NCBI GenBank assembly: GCA_003513495.1
Contig: DOPM01000029.1
Location: 297,222-361,221 of the forward strand
Source: Desulfosporosinus sp.
GTDB lineage: Bacteria; Bacillota; Desulfitobacteriia; Desulfitobacteriales; Desulfitobacteriaceae
Reading direction: 5' to 3'
DNA: 64,000 nucleotides
The notes beneath the pieces are model-generated. The model was not told where the DNA came from. It was given only the letters and a program-made list of their open reading frames with translations, and did not search any database. A program made the translations under genes and the position numbers. Each line of letters opens with the position of its first letter. Within the stretch, counting starts at the first letter, position 1. Shown in pieces: positions 1 to 7,098 of the stretch.

Positions 1-1
1 T

Positions 2-451
2 GGATCCTTTGAGTTAGATAAATTGAACTTATTAACAAAGCTCCATGATATTGGTAAAGTGGGTATTCCTAAGGAAATTCTAGGAAAAAACAGCGAATTA
101 TCGAATCAAGAATTTGAAATAATGCAAAGACATAGTGAAATAGGTTTTCGTATGGCACAGTCTATTGATGAATTACTAGTTGCAGATGCAATCTTAGCTC
201 TCCGTGAACGTTGGGATGGAACAGGTTATCCAAGGGGGCTGAAAGGAGACCAAATCCCCTTGCTTTCCCGTTTGGTTGGGATAGTGGATGCCTTTGATGT
301 AATGACTCACAATCGACCTTATCGCTTAGCTAAGTCCCAAGAAGAGGCAATTAAAGAATTAGAAAAGGGATGCGGGAAACAGTTTGATCCGCACTTAACA
401 CATCTTTTTATAACCAAGGTACTTAAACAGGATAAAGCCCTCACTTCATAA
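2..451 (+). CDS. HD-GYP domain protein, C-terminal part (cut by window edge), degenerate metal site
   Basis: The reading frame is open to the left edge, so this is the C-terminal ~149 residues of a longer protein. It carries an HD-GYP-type phosphohydrolase fold: the HDIGKVGIP motif near residue 15, RHSEIG, then DGTGYP and the conserved DAFDVMT and RPYR segments. HD-GYP proteins are usually c-di-GMP phosphodiesterases. The normal HHE of the HHExxDGxGYP signature reads LRE here, so two metal-binding histidines are missing. Each change (CTC for CAC, CGT for CAT) needs one base. Enzymatic activity is therefore doubtful and a regulatory or decayed role is possible. A terminator hairpin overlaps the stop codon. 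The domain assignment is secure; the upstream architecture cannot be seen. Confidence 0.85.
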   Translation, partial: GSFELDKLNLLTKLHDIGKVGIPKEILGKNSELSNQEFEIMQRHSEIGFRMAQSIDELLVADAILALRERWDGTGYPRGLKGDQIPLLSRLVGIVDAFDVMTHNRPYRLAKSQEEAIKELEKGCGKQFDPHLTHLFITKVLKQDKALTS

Positions 452-473
452 GTGAAGGCCTTATCTGTTTTTG
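431..473 (+). terminator. Rho-independent terminator of the HD-GYP gene
   Basis: The arms GATAAAGCCCTCACTT and AGTGAAGGCCTTATC pair across a CATA loop and are followed by TGTTTTT. The left arm lies in the last codons of the HD-GYP gene and the stop codon is at the loop. The palindrome could also end the convergent carbonic-anhydrase-like gene. Confidence 0.8.
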
Positions 474-484
474 GCCAGCTTTTA

Positions 485-985
485 TTAGGATTTCATAGTC
501 TCTTGGGCTTTGCCTACGTAACGTTCTGCAGTTTTTTGCATAGCTTCTACTTCTGCCTCAGTAAGCTCCCTAACCACTCGCGCTGGGACACCCATTAGCA
601 TAACGTGAGGAGGATAGGTTTTGTTCCCTGGTACTATAGTTCCGGCAGCTATTGAGGTTCCCTCACCGATAATGGCATCATCCAGAATTATTGCTCCCAT
701 TCCTACAAGGGAGCCTTTACCAATAGAGCATCCATGGAGGATAGCAGAATGACCAACTGTTACATAGTCTTCGATAATCACTGGTTGATTTTTATTAACG
801 TGAATAACAACCAAGTCCTGAATGTTGGAGCATTTACCGATGCTGATTTTAGCCAGGTCACCCCTGATTACTGAGTTGAACCACACGCTGGATTGCTCAC
901 CAATTTCCACGTCCCCTCTTATTATACAGCCATCTGCCAGATAGACACTGCTGGCTATTTGAGGTTTTTTGTGGTTATCAATCAT
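485..985 (-). CDS. Gamma-carbonic-anhydrase-like hexapeptide protein
   Basis: The 166-residue protein is built almost entirely of left-handed beta-helix hexapeptide repeats of the gamma-class carbonic anhydrase/PaaY/YrdA family. The three zinc-ligand histidines appear to be present, one in VIHVN and two in GHSAILHGC. Such proteins form trimers and bind a metal at subunit interfaces; CO2 hydration is possible but unproven for many members. Length is normal for the family. A strong GGAGGAAG ribosome site precedes the ATG. It is monocistronic and convergent with the HD-GYP gene. The family call is secure and the substrate is not. Confidence 0.88.
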   Translation of the reverse strand: MIDNHKKPQIASSVYLADGCIIRGDVEIGEQSSVWFNSVIRGDLAKISIGKCSNIQDLVVIHVNKNQPVIIEDYVTVGHSAILHGCSIGKGSLVGMGAIILDDAIIGEGTSIAAGTIVPGNKTYPPHVMLMGVPARVVRELTEAEVEAMQKTAERYVGKAQETMKS

Positions 986-1175
986 GTTAATCTTCCTCCG
1001 TCAAATAATGTAAGAGTTCTGCCTTAATAGTACAAATCTAGATTAATTATACGGCGGTATGAACCGAAATGCTAGGAGCAACGGTGTGAAACCCTGTAAT
1101 CTGCTCTACAAACGTGAAAAACTATTATACTGTGAAAACTTCAAGCTTTTAATGCCTTTCCATGGTTGAAAATAA

Positions 1176-1200
1176 AGGAAAATACACTTTTGCGTCGAAA
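1176..1200 (+). promoter_or_regulatory. SigH-type promoter candidate
   Basis: AGGAAAA is followed by GAAA with the G exactly 22 nt from the first A, the spacing of SigH (Spo0H) promoters (AGGAWWW, about 14 nt, GAAT). The -10 has A instead of the final T. It lies 53 nt upstream of the ATG at 1254. Six better or equal matches occur elsewhere in the window. Confidence 0.5.
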
Positions 1201-1253
1201 ATACTTTATTGCACAATAAAATGGAATCTAAAGAGATACTAAGGAGTGTTTTG

Positions 1254-1907
1254 ATGTCAGAGACCCCTTATCCAATAAATGAGTGGGAGCAGGCCCTAAA
1301 ACAAATCAGATCCGTAGTAGCTGCTCGAATCAACGTCAATAATCAAGGAGAAATCGAAGAAGTTCACATTCTAGCCAAATCAGGACGAGCCCCTAAGCAG
1401 ATTGTTAGGGATGTAGAGTCAATCTTAGTGGCACAATTCGATTTGCAAATCGACCATAAAAAAATAAGTGTGGCTCAGGTGGAAGAGGATGAGGAAGGAA
1501 CCTTCGCCATTGTAGAGTCAAAACGACCCAAACTGGTTGGCTTGACCCTCCGAACCGTTCATGGAATGGCAGAAGTAAAAGTGGAATTGTTAACAGGAGA
1601 TAAACTAATGGAAGGCTTGGCTGAGGGACCGTCCTCATCCCGCAATAAATTACGTTTATTTGTTGATGCCACACTCAAAGCACTTACTCCTCTAACCTTA
1701 GATAAATTCCTTTTTGTTACTGAGGATGTTGGAATTACTCAACTAGCTAAGCAGCAGATTGCTTTAGTTTCCATAACCTTGATCGCCTCTGAAGGGGAAC
1801 AATCTTTGACCGGATGTGCTTTAGTCAGAAATGACGATCGGGAGGCCGTTGTTAAGGCAACCCTTGATGCCGTAAACCGGAAATTATGGTTTCTGAGAAA
1901 CAATTAA
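1254..1907 (+). CDS. Conserved hypothetical protein, cytoplasmic
   Basis: A 217-residue soluble protein with no signal peptide or membrane segment. I recognise no named domain. The segment with SGRAPKQIVRDVES and the following IDHKKIS is well-formed alpha/beta sequence and looks like part of a conserved family. I chose the ATG at 1254 because AAGGAG sits seven bases upstream; an upstream TTG at 1209 in the same frame has no ribosome site. A SigH-like promoter lies 53 nt upstream, which would fit transition-phase expression, although its -10 is imperfect. No function can be assigned. Confidence 0.8.
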   Translation: MSETPYPINEWEQALKQIRSVVAARINVNNQGEIEEVHILAKSGRAPKQIVRDVESILVAQFDLQIDHKKISVAQVEEDEEGTFAIVESKRPKLVGLTLRTVHGMAEVKVELLTGDKLMEGLAEGPSSSRNKLRLFVDATLKALTPLTLDKFLFVTEDVGITQLAKQQIALVSITLIASEGEQSLTGCALVRNDDREAVVKATLDAVNRKLWFLRNN

Positions 1908-2059
1908 TTCACTAACTTTGGCCGACATCTTTACATCAGGTTTTGGGGGACCACCTAGTTATTTCCAAAAATAGCGGAGCGGAAAAAACAGCGAAACGGA
2001 AAATGAGCGGAGCGGTAAAACTATCCCTTTGATAAAAAACATCAAGGAGGTTTACCGCA

Positions 2060-2134
2060 ATGAGCAAATTATTCAAAGCTATCTCTGTTCTCGTTACTCT
2101 CGTTCTCGCCGGTGGCGCAACTTTTAAGTGGTAG
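2060..2134 (+). CDS. Possible 24-residue hydrophobic peptide
   Basis: A strong AAGGAGG with 8-nt spacing precedes ATG and 24 codons. The peptide begins MSKLFKAIS, continues with a hydrophobic stretch VLVTLVLAGG and ends TFKW. It is one short amphipathic or membrane-spanning helix with lysines at both ends, the shape of small membrane peptides and type I toxins. Upstream, the 9-mer GCGGAGCGG occurs twice (around 1974 and 2013). No family is recognised. The good ribosome site argues for translation; the tiny size makes chance possible. Confidence 0.45.
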   Translation: MSKLFKAISVLVTLVLAGGATFKW

Positions 2135-2231
2135 AACATTTAATCTAGATTTTCTCGAGGTTACTTATGTTCTTGCTAGAGTGCCCTGATTTTTGTTGTT
2201 GGATGTTCGGCCAAAAAATAAGAGGTGGCAA

Positions 2232-3509
2232 ATGGAAAGCCTTTCAATGAAGATCAAAGTATATTTCGGATCAATAGCTGCCTCCGCCACAGCGATATTA
2301 ATATGTAATATTATTAATACAGATTGGGATAAGACCCAATTAATTAATCTTTTGGTTTTTGGAATTCTCGCTATTGCCTCAGAGTCATTACCTGTTGCCC
2401 TTCCGAAAGGGGGGTATGTTACAGTAAGTTATTCGATATTTCTCTCTTCGTTAATCTTATTTCCTCTAGGAGTAACGTTAACGGCAATGGCCTTATCCGG
2501 TTTGCTTATTTTCGGTAAAGCGGGACAGGAGCAACCTCTTTATAAAAGAGTGTTTAATGCCTCACAATATGTAATAGCCCTAAGTGCTGCCTATGCAGTT
2601 ATTGGCTTTTCGGGAATTGAATCGTTTCAATTAGATATACAATCCTTTTTATTTTATTTAATGGCAGCTATAGTTTACATGATAATGAATATGACAATTG
2701 TCACGATTGTATTAAGTCTTTCGTCAGGAAGATCCCCGTGGTCGATATGGATTGGTAATTTCCGTTGGGCAGTACCTAATTTCTTAGCCCTTGTTCCTCT
2801 TGGATTTTTATTGGCTCTACTCTACAAAAACTGGGGTCCGTTGGGACTTCTTTTGCTTTTCGTTCCTCTTTTAGTATCACGGCACTCCTTCCAACTTTAC
2901 ATCGATATGCGGGAAAACTACCTCAATACAGTCGAAGCCCTAGTCCAAGCTCTAGAGGCTAAGGACACATACACTAGTGGACATTCAGCAAGGGTAGGAA
3001 AGTTATCAGTTACTATTGGAGAAGCAATCAAAATGAACGATGAGAAAATCGAGTTTCTTAAATATGCTGCAGTCTTGCATGATGTAGGAAAGATCGGGGT
3101 TAGCGAAGTAATCTTGAATAAACAAGAGAAACTTATGGATATGGAGTGGGACTCTATACGCAGCCATCCAGTCATCGGTCAAAAAATTATTAAAGGGATT
3201 AAGTTTTTGTTTGATATAGGACTAGTTGTTCGCTATCATCACGAGAGGTTTGACGGAAAAGGATATCCGGATGGACTGGCAGGGGAGGACATACCCTTGG
3301 AATCTCGAATTATTGCGGTTGCGGACACTTATGATGCAATTACTTCGGATCGCAGTTACCGTAAAGGAAGAACTCACAATGAGGCCGTAGAGGAGTTAAA
3401 AAGAGTCGCAGGATTCCAATTGGATCCGGAAATTGTAGACTTGTTCTGCAAAGTAGTTACTGAGGAAGTAGCCCAAAGGGTAAATGCGGAACACGTGCCC
3501 ATTGTGTGA
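2232..3509 (+). CDS. Membrane HD-GYP protein, probable c-di-GMP phosphodiesterase
   Basis: The 425-residue protein has an N-terminal membrane sensor of about seven hydrophobic segments (residues 8-230) and a C-terminal HD-GYP domain (about 235-415). All signature residues are present: HDVGKIGVSE, then HHERFDGKGYP, ADTYDAIT and SYRKG. It should hydrolyse c-di-GMP to GMP or pGpG at the membrane in response to an unknown input. I start at the ATG at 2232 because AGAGGTGG lies just upstream; an in-frame TTG at 2193 would add 13 residues without a ribosome site. It is probably cotranscribed with the DUF5317 gene downstream. Confidence 0.92.
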   Translation: MESLSMKIKVYFGSIAASATAILICNIINTDWDKTQLINLLVFGILAIASESLPVALPKGGYVTVSYSIFLSSLILFPLGVTLTAMALSGLLIFGKAGQEQPLYKRVFNASQYVIALSAAYAVIGFSGIESFQLDIQSFLFYLMAAIVYMIMNMTIVTIVLSLSSGRSPWSIWIGNFRWAVPNFLALVPLGFLLALLYKNWGPLGLLLLFVPLLVSRHSFQLYIDMRENYLNTVEALVQALEAKDTYTSGHSARVGKLSVTIGEAIKMNDEKIEFLKYAAVLHDVGKIGVSEVILNKQEKLMDMEWDSIRSHPVIGQKIIKGIKFLFDIGLVVRYHHERFDGKGYPDGLAGEDIPLESRIIAVADTYDAITSDRSYRKGRTHNEAVEELKRVAGFQLDPEIVDLFCKVVTEEVAQRVNAEHVPIV

Positions 3510-3553
3510 TCTCTGGTAGAACCAGTGCACTTGACAGTAATGAGGTGGAGAAT

Positions 3554-4126
3554 ATGCTTATAGAGGCCCTGATTTTTGCGTTAGTTATAAGCATGCTGCT
3601 TGGAGGGAAAATCACCCGACTAGGCCAGCTTGTTCTACAGGGAGCTTGGCTGGTCCCGGTTGCTCTTTTAATACAAAGTGGCCTGTATTGGTCTGCAGTT
3701 AGAGAAATCGGGCTTACCCCGAGTTGGCTGGTTCAGTCATTCGGGACGGGGTCCTATTTTTTGTTGTTAATTTTCACATGGCGAAACAGAACCTGTCCTG
3801 GAATGATTTGGATCGGCCTGGGGATTTTGCTTAATACTATCGTAATAGGTATTAACGGGGGAGTAATGCCCGTCGACCCATTGTTTCTTCCAGAGGAAAG
3901 CCGTAATGCATTGCTGGGTGGTCAAGGCACTCATGGGTTAATGACCCCCATGACCCGTTTAAGCTTCTTAGCAGACCGCTTCTATTTAAATATTCTAGGA
4001 TTCAAACAGGTGTTTAGTGTCGGAGATATCCTTATAGATATTGGGATATTCCTCCTAATTTTCAGGACCATGGTTCGAAAGCAGAAAGAGCACACCCTTG
4101 ATAGCAGAGCCCTTAAAATCAGTTGA
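3554..4126 (+). CDS. DUF5317 membrane protein
   Basis: A 190-residue protein with about five transmembrane segments and the conserved INGGVMPV and DPLFLP segments of the DUF5317 family. Function is unknown. GAGGTGGAG upstream of the ATG at 3554 sets the start; an earlier frame start at 3506 overlaps the HD-GYP stop and has no ribosome site. The gene follows the membrane HD-GYP gene by 44 nt, so a shared transcript is likely. It meets the minus-strand tcdA tail to tail, with 2 nt between the stop codons. Confidence 0.85.
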   Translation: MLIEALIFALVISMLLGGKITRLGQLVLQGAWLVPVALLIQSGLYWSAVREIGLTPSWLVQSFGTGSYFLLLIFTWRNRTCPGMIWIGLGILLNTIVIGINGGVMPVDPLFLPEESRNALLGGQGTHGLMTPMTRLSFLADRFYLNILGFKQVFSVGDILIDIGIFLLIFRTMVRKQKEHTLDSRALKIS

Positions 4127-4128
4127 AT

Positions 4129-4893
4129 TTAGGTGGCCTCTCTCCTGATTAAATCCCGAATGACTTCACCAGCAATCAGTAGGCCGACAACGGATGGAAC
4201 AAAGGAAATACTCCCTGGGATTTGGCGTTTTTCTGCACAGTGAGCATCCCCGCTGGGACAGATGCAGTTAGTACGACAATTCTCATTAGAGGGCAAGGGA
4301 GTGAGTGGAAGGTCTGGACTTGAAACAACCTTAATCCCTTTAGTAATTCCCTCTTTACGTAGGAGTTTACGCATGGCTTTCGCAAGGGGATCTCCACTGG
4401 TTTTAGAGATATCAGTAACCTTATAATTTTCTGCAGTAAGGCGATTCCCTGCGCCCATACTGGAAATGAAGGGGATTTTGCGCAATAAACATTCTTTTGC
4501 TAGATTTACTTTACTCGAAACAGTATCAATGGCATCAACAACATAAGTCAGCTTTCTATCATTTAAAAAGTAGTCTGCTTCAGCTGCAGTATAGAACTTC
4601 TTAAGGGTTTCCACATGGGCTTCCGGATTGATCTCCAAAATTCTGTGTTTCATAACCTCAACCTTTGCCATGCCCACAGTGGAGTGAAGGGCGTGCAATT
4701 GACGGTTTATATTCGTCAAGCAAATATCGTCAAAATCAACAAGAATTAAATGACCAATACCTGCACGAGCCAAGGCTTCAACTGTTAAAGAGCCCACCCC
4801 TCCGATTCCGAAGATCATGACAGTGCTTTGCCGAAGTTTTTCCAAGCCATTGGTTCCGATTAATAGCTCAGTTCTTGAGAATTTATGCTGCAT
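4129..4893 (-). CDS. tcdA: tRNA threonylcarbamoyladenosine dehydratase (TcdA/CsdL family)
   Basis: A 254-residue ThiF/MoeB/HesA-type E1-like enzyme. It has the ATP-binding GIGGVGS near residue 31, VDFDDICLTNINRQ, and the C-terminal cysteine-rich segment with NCICPSGDAHC followed by GSISFVPSVVG, typical of TcdA. TcdA uses ATP to cyclise the threonyl side of t6A37 to ct6A in tRNA. AGGAGG upstream of the ATG at 4893 fixes the start; an in-frame ATG 16 codons earlier lacks a site. The gene is monocistronic. Confidence 0.92.
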   Translation of the reverse strand: MQHKFSRTELLIGTNGLEKLRQSTVMIFGIGGVGSLTVEALARAGIGHLILVDFDDICLTNINRQLHALHSTVGMAKVEVMKHRILEINPEAHVETLKKFYTAAEADYFLNDRKLTYVVDAIDTVSSKVNLAKECLLRKIPFISSMGAGNRLTAENYKVTDISKTSGDPLAKAMRKLLRKEGITKGIKVVSSPDLPLTPLPSNENCRTNCICPSGDAHCAEKRQIPGSISFVPSVVGLLIAGEVIRDLIRREAT

Positions 4894-4995
4894 TTTTTCC
4901 TCCTGTTGACTTCTTATTTTTAAGAATTTATTATACCCCATTTATAGGAAAAAGTCAGATACAGCTATGATATCCTATGACCAAAACTTCTGAGA

Positions 4996-5175
4996 ATGAA
5001 AGTGGGTACCTTGGACCAAAAAGTAACCAAGAATTCCATTGATATTGAATCTATCAAGACGGACATCAAAACAATAGTAGAGGTACAGAAAGCTTATATA
5101 GATAAAAATGAACGGGATCATGAAGGAATTATTGAACTCATAGATCAAGATATAGGCTTACATTCAGAGGAGGCT
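4996..5175 (+). pseudogene. Remnant of a coiled-coil protein gene
   Basis: The frame from 4996 encodes a heptad-like segment with SIDIESIKTDIKTI and NERDHEGIIELID, resembling the middle of small coiled-coil proteins common in clostridia. There is no ribosome site before the ATG. After about residue 60 the frame runs through a hairpin and into the 3' end of hydA on the other strand, ending at 5253. I read this as a piece of a lost gene. A functional short protein cannot be excluded. Confidence 0.4.
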
Positions 5176-5198
5176 AAGGGGAAAGTTCCCTTGCCTCC
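5168..5198. terminator. Hairpin between gene remnant and hydA
   Basis: GGAGGCTAAGGGGAA pairs with TTCCCTTGCCTCC across a two-base loop, with a bulge. It lies just beyond the minus-strand hydA stop and may end the hydrogenase transcript, but no clear T-run follows on the minus strand. Confidence 0.45.
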
Positions 5199-5214
5199 TT
5201 ATCTGCTTTCAACT

Positions 5215-6957
5215 TTAAATTTTCCTGCGCTGTGTAAAGCTAGTGTGAAGTAATTGATGGGCTTTTTCTCCGTAGGGTTCGCCAATGAATTCATTGTATA
5301 GCTTGAGGACAGCTGGATTTTCATGGGATTTGCGCAAAGGTTTGGAGCGGTCTTCTTGATAGATGGCACTGGCACGGGCTTGGAGTATTTCTAGATTCCC
5401 ATGATGATAAGGTTGTCCACCGCCTCCGATACAACCACCGGGGCAAGCCATGATCTCGATGGCATCATAATGACTCTTGCCAGATTGGATTTTTTCCAGA
5501 ATGGTACGGGCATTTCCCAGACCATGTGTGACTGCTATCCGAAAGTCACGCTCACCGATGGGAATGACTGCCTCCTTAATTCCATCCATTCCCCGAAGGG
5601 ACTCAAACTCGACATTTTCTAAGGGCTTTCCGGTCAGCCACTCATAGGCTGTCCTCAAAGCAGCTTCAATTACTCCCCCCGTCGCACCGAAAACGACAGC
5701 AGCACCCGTCGATTCCCCTAAGGGGTGATCGAAGTTTTCTTCTTTAAGGTGATCAAAATGTATACCAGCTTCCCTGATCATGCGGGAAAGTTCTCGGGTC
5801 GTGATGACGATGTCTACATCCGGGGTAACCGGGTCTTTCCCCAGCTCCGGTCGAGCTGCTTCGTATTTCTTGGCAATACAAGGCATGATTGAGACAACGG
5901 TAATCTTCTTAGGATCGATACCATAGGTATCTGCATAATAGCTTTTAGACAAGACCCCCAGCATTTCATGGGGAGATTTGCAGGTTGAAGGGATGTCCAA
6001 TAAATCTGGAAACTGATGCTCAAAGAATTTGACCCAAGCAGGACAACAACTGGTGAGAATCGGCAGACGCCTGCCATGTTCTATACGGTGAATCAGCTCG
6101 GTAGCTTCCTCTATAATCGTCACGTCAGCCCCGAACTCCGTATCAAAGACACGGTCAAACCCAAGTCTACGGAGAGCGGCAACCATTTTGCCAGTCACAA
6201 TCGTCCCAGGTTCTAATCCGAACCCTTCCCCAAGGGCGACCCGTACAGCGGGGGCCGTTTCAACAATAACGTAACGTGTCGGATCGTTAAGGGCTTTCCA
6301 TACCTTATCGACTTGATCAAGTTCCATCAAAGCACCAGTAGGGCATACCGCTACACATTGTCCACAGAACGTGCACGAGGTGTCGTGTTGAGGTAAATCG
6401 AAGGCGGTTTTCACAACCGTTTCGAAACCCCGTCCCACAGCAGAGTAAACTCCAACCGTCTGAACATCATTACACATCGTTTCACAGCGACGACAGCGAA
6501 TGCACTTGTTCGGGTCACGAATAATAGCCAAACTGGATTTATCAATCTCGAACTCGGATTCTTCCCCTTCATAGGTTATATTGCGCACACCGAGATCTGC
6601 AGCTAGGGATTGGAGGTCACAGTCTAGGTTTTTCGCACAGGTCAAACATGATTTTGGATGGTCAGAAAGTAGGAGTTCCACCATGGTTCGTCTGCCCTGG
6701 ATGGCACGCAGAGTATCGGTTTTAACGACCATGCCATTGAATACAGGGGTCGAACAGGCCGGTGCCAAATTTCGGCGACCCTCTACTTCAACAACACAGA
6801 CTCGGCAGGAAGCGATATGATTATTCATTCTCATCTCGTGTAGGTTGAGGTAGCATAAGGTCGGAATGTCGATGTTTACAGTTCGAGCTGCGTCCAAGAT
6901 GGACATTCCTTCAGGGACGGAAAGGGATATGTCGTTGATTGTTAGCTGAATATCCAT
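5215..6957 (-). CDS. hydA: [FeFe]-hydrogenase catalytic subunit
   Basis: The 580-residue subunit has an N-terminal plant-type [2Fe-2S] domain, a HxxxCxxCxxxxxC cluster site (HPKSCLTCAKNLDC), two [4Fe-4S] sites (CIRCRRCETMC and CTFCGQCVAVC) and the H-cluster domain with TSCCPAW, MPCIAKKYE and MACPGGCIGGGG. It makes or oxidises H2. With HydB and HydC it should form an NAD(P)-linked, possibly electron-bifurcating, cytoplasmic complex; the size matches HndD-type subunits better than the longer Thermotoga HydA. AAAGGAGG precedes the ATG at 6957, and an upstream in-frame extension lacks a site. It is the last gene of the hydCBA operon, separated from hydB by 141 nt that contain repeat D. Confidence 0.96.
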   Translation of the reverse strand: MDIQLTINDISLSVPEGMSILDAARTVNIDIPTLCYLNLHEMRMNNHIASCRVCVVEVEGRRNLAPACSTPVFNGMVVKTDTLRAIQGRRTMVELLLSDHPKSCLTCAKNLDCDLQSLAADLGVRNITYEGEESEFEIDKSSLAIIRDPNKCIRCRRCETMCNDVQTVGVYSAVGRGFETVVKTAFDLPQHDTSCTFCGQCVAVCPTGALMELDQVDKVWKALNDPTRYVIVETAPAVRVALGEGFGLEPGTIVTGKMVAALRRLGFDRVFDTEFGADVTIIEEATELIHRIEHGRRLPILTSCCPAWVKFFEHQFPDLLDIPSTCKSPHEMLGVLSKSYYADTYGIDPKKITVVSIMPCIAKKYEAARPELGKDPVTPDVDIVITTRELSRMIREAGIHFDHLKEENFDHPLGESTGAAVVFGATGGVIEAALRTAYEWLTGKPLENVEFESLRGMDGIKEAVIPIGERDFRIAVTHGLGNARTILEKIQSGKSHYDAIEIMACPGGCIGGGGQPYHHGNLEILQARASAIYQEDRSKPLRKSHENPAVLKLYNEFIGEPYGEKAHQLLHTSFTQRRKI

Positions 6958-6971
6958 AACGGGGTCCTCCT

Positions 6972-7064
6972 TTAAAGAAAACTTGGCTGGCGCTCGAAGA
7001 CACTGTCTTCGCACGAATTAGCTTTCTTGCAGAATGCGAAGCGGCCGCCTAGTTGCACTTATGC
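6972..7064 (-). repeat. Dispersed element D, copy 1
   Basis: Read on the minus strand, this 93-nt stretch starts GCATAAGTGCAACTA and ends GCGCCAGCCAAGTTTTC plus TTTAA. The same two ends flank a shorter, different centre at 24016-24079. It fills most of the hydB-hydA gap, and its end abuts the hydA ribosome site. Its centre contains a CGAAGACA/TGTCTTCG hairpin. Confidence 0.7.
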
Positions 7065-7098
7065 CCACGCATTCTAATAAGCAGGGTATAGGGATAAC

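Noticed and set aside
1405..1674. 89-residue minus-strand ORF opposite the gene at 1254
   Set aside because: It lies wholly within a well-supported plus-strand gene, has no ribosome site, and its composition (many Leu/Pro/His) looks like an antisense shadow.
1936..2139. 67-residue minus-strand ORF
   Set aside because: It covers the small peptide gene on the other strand, which has a perfect ribosome site; this frame has none.
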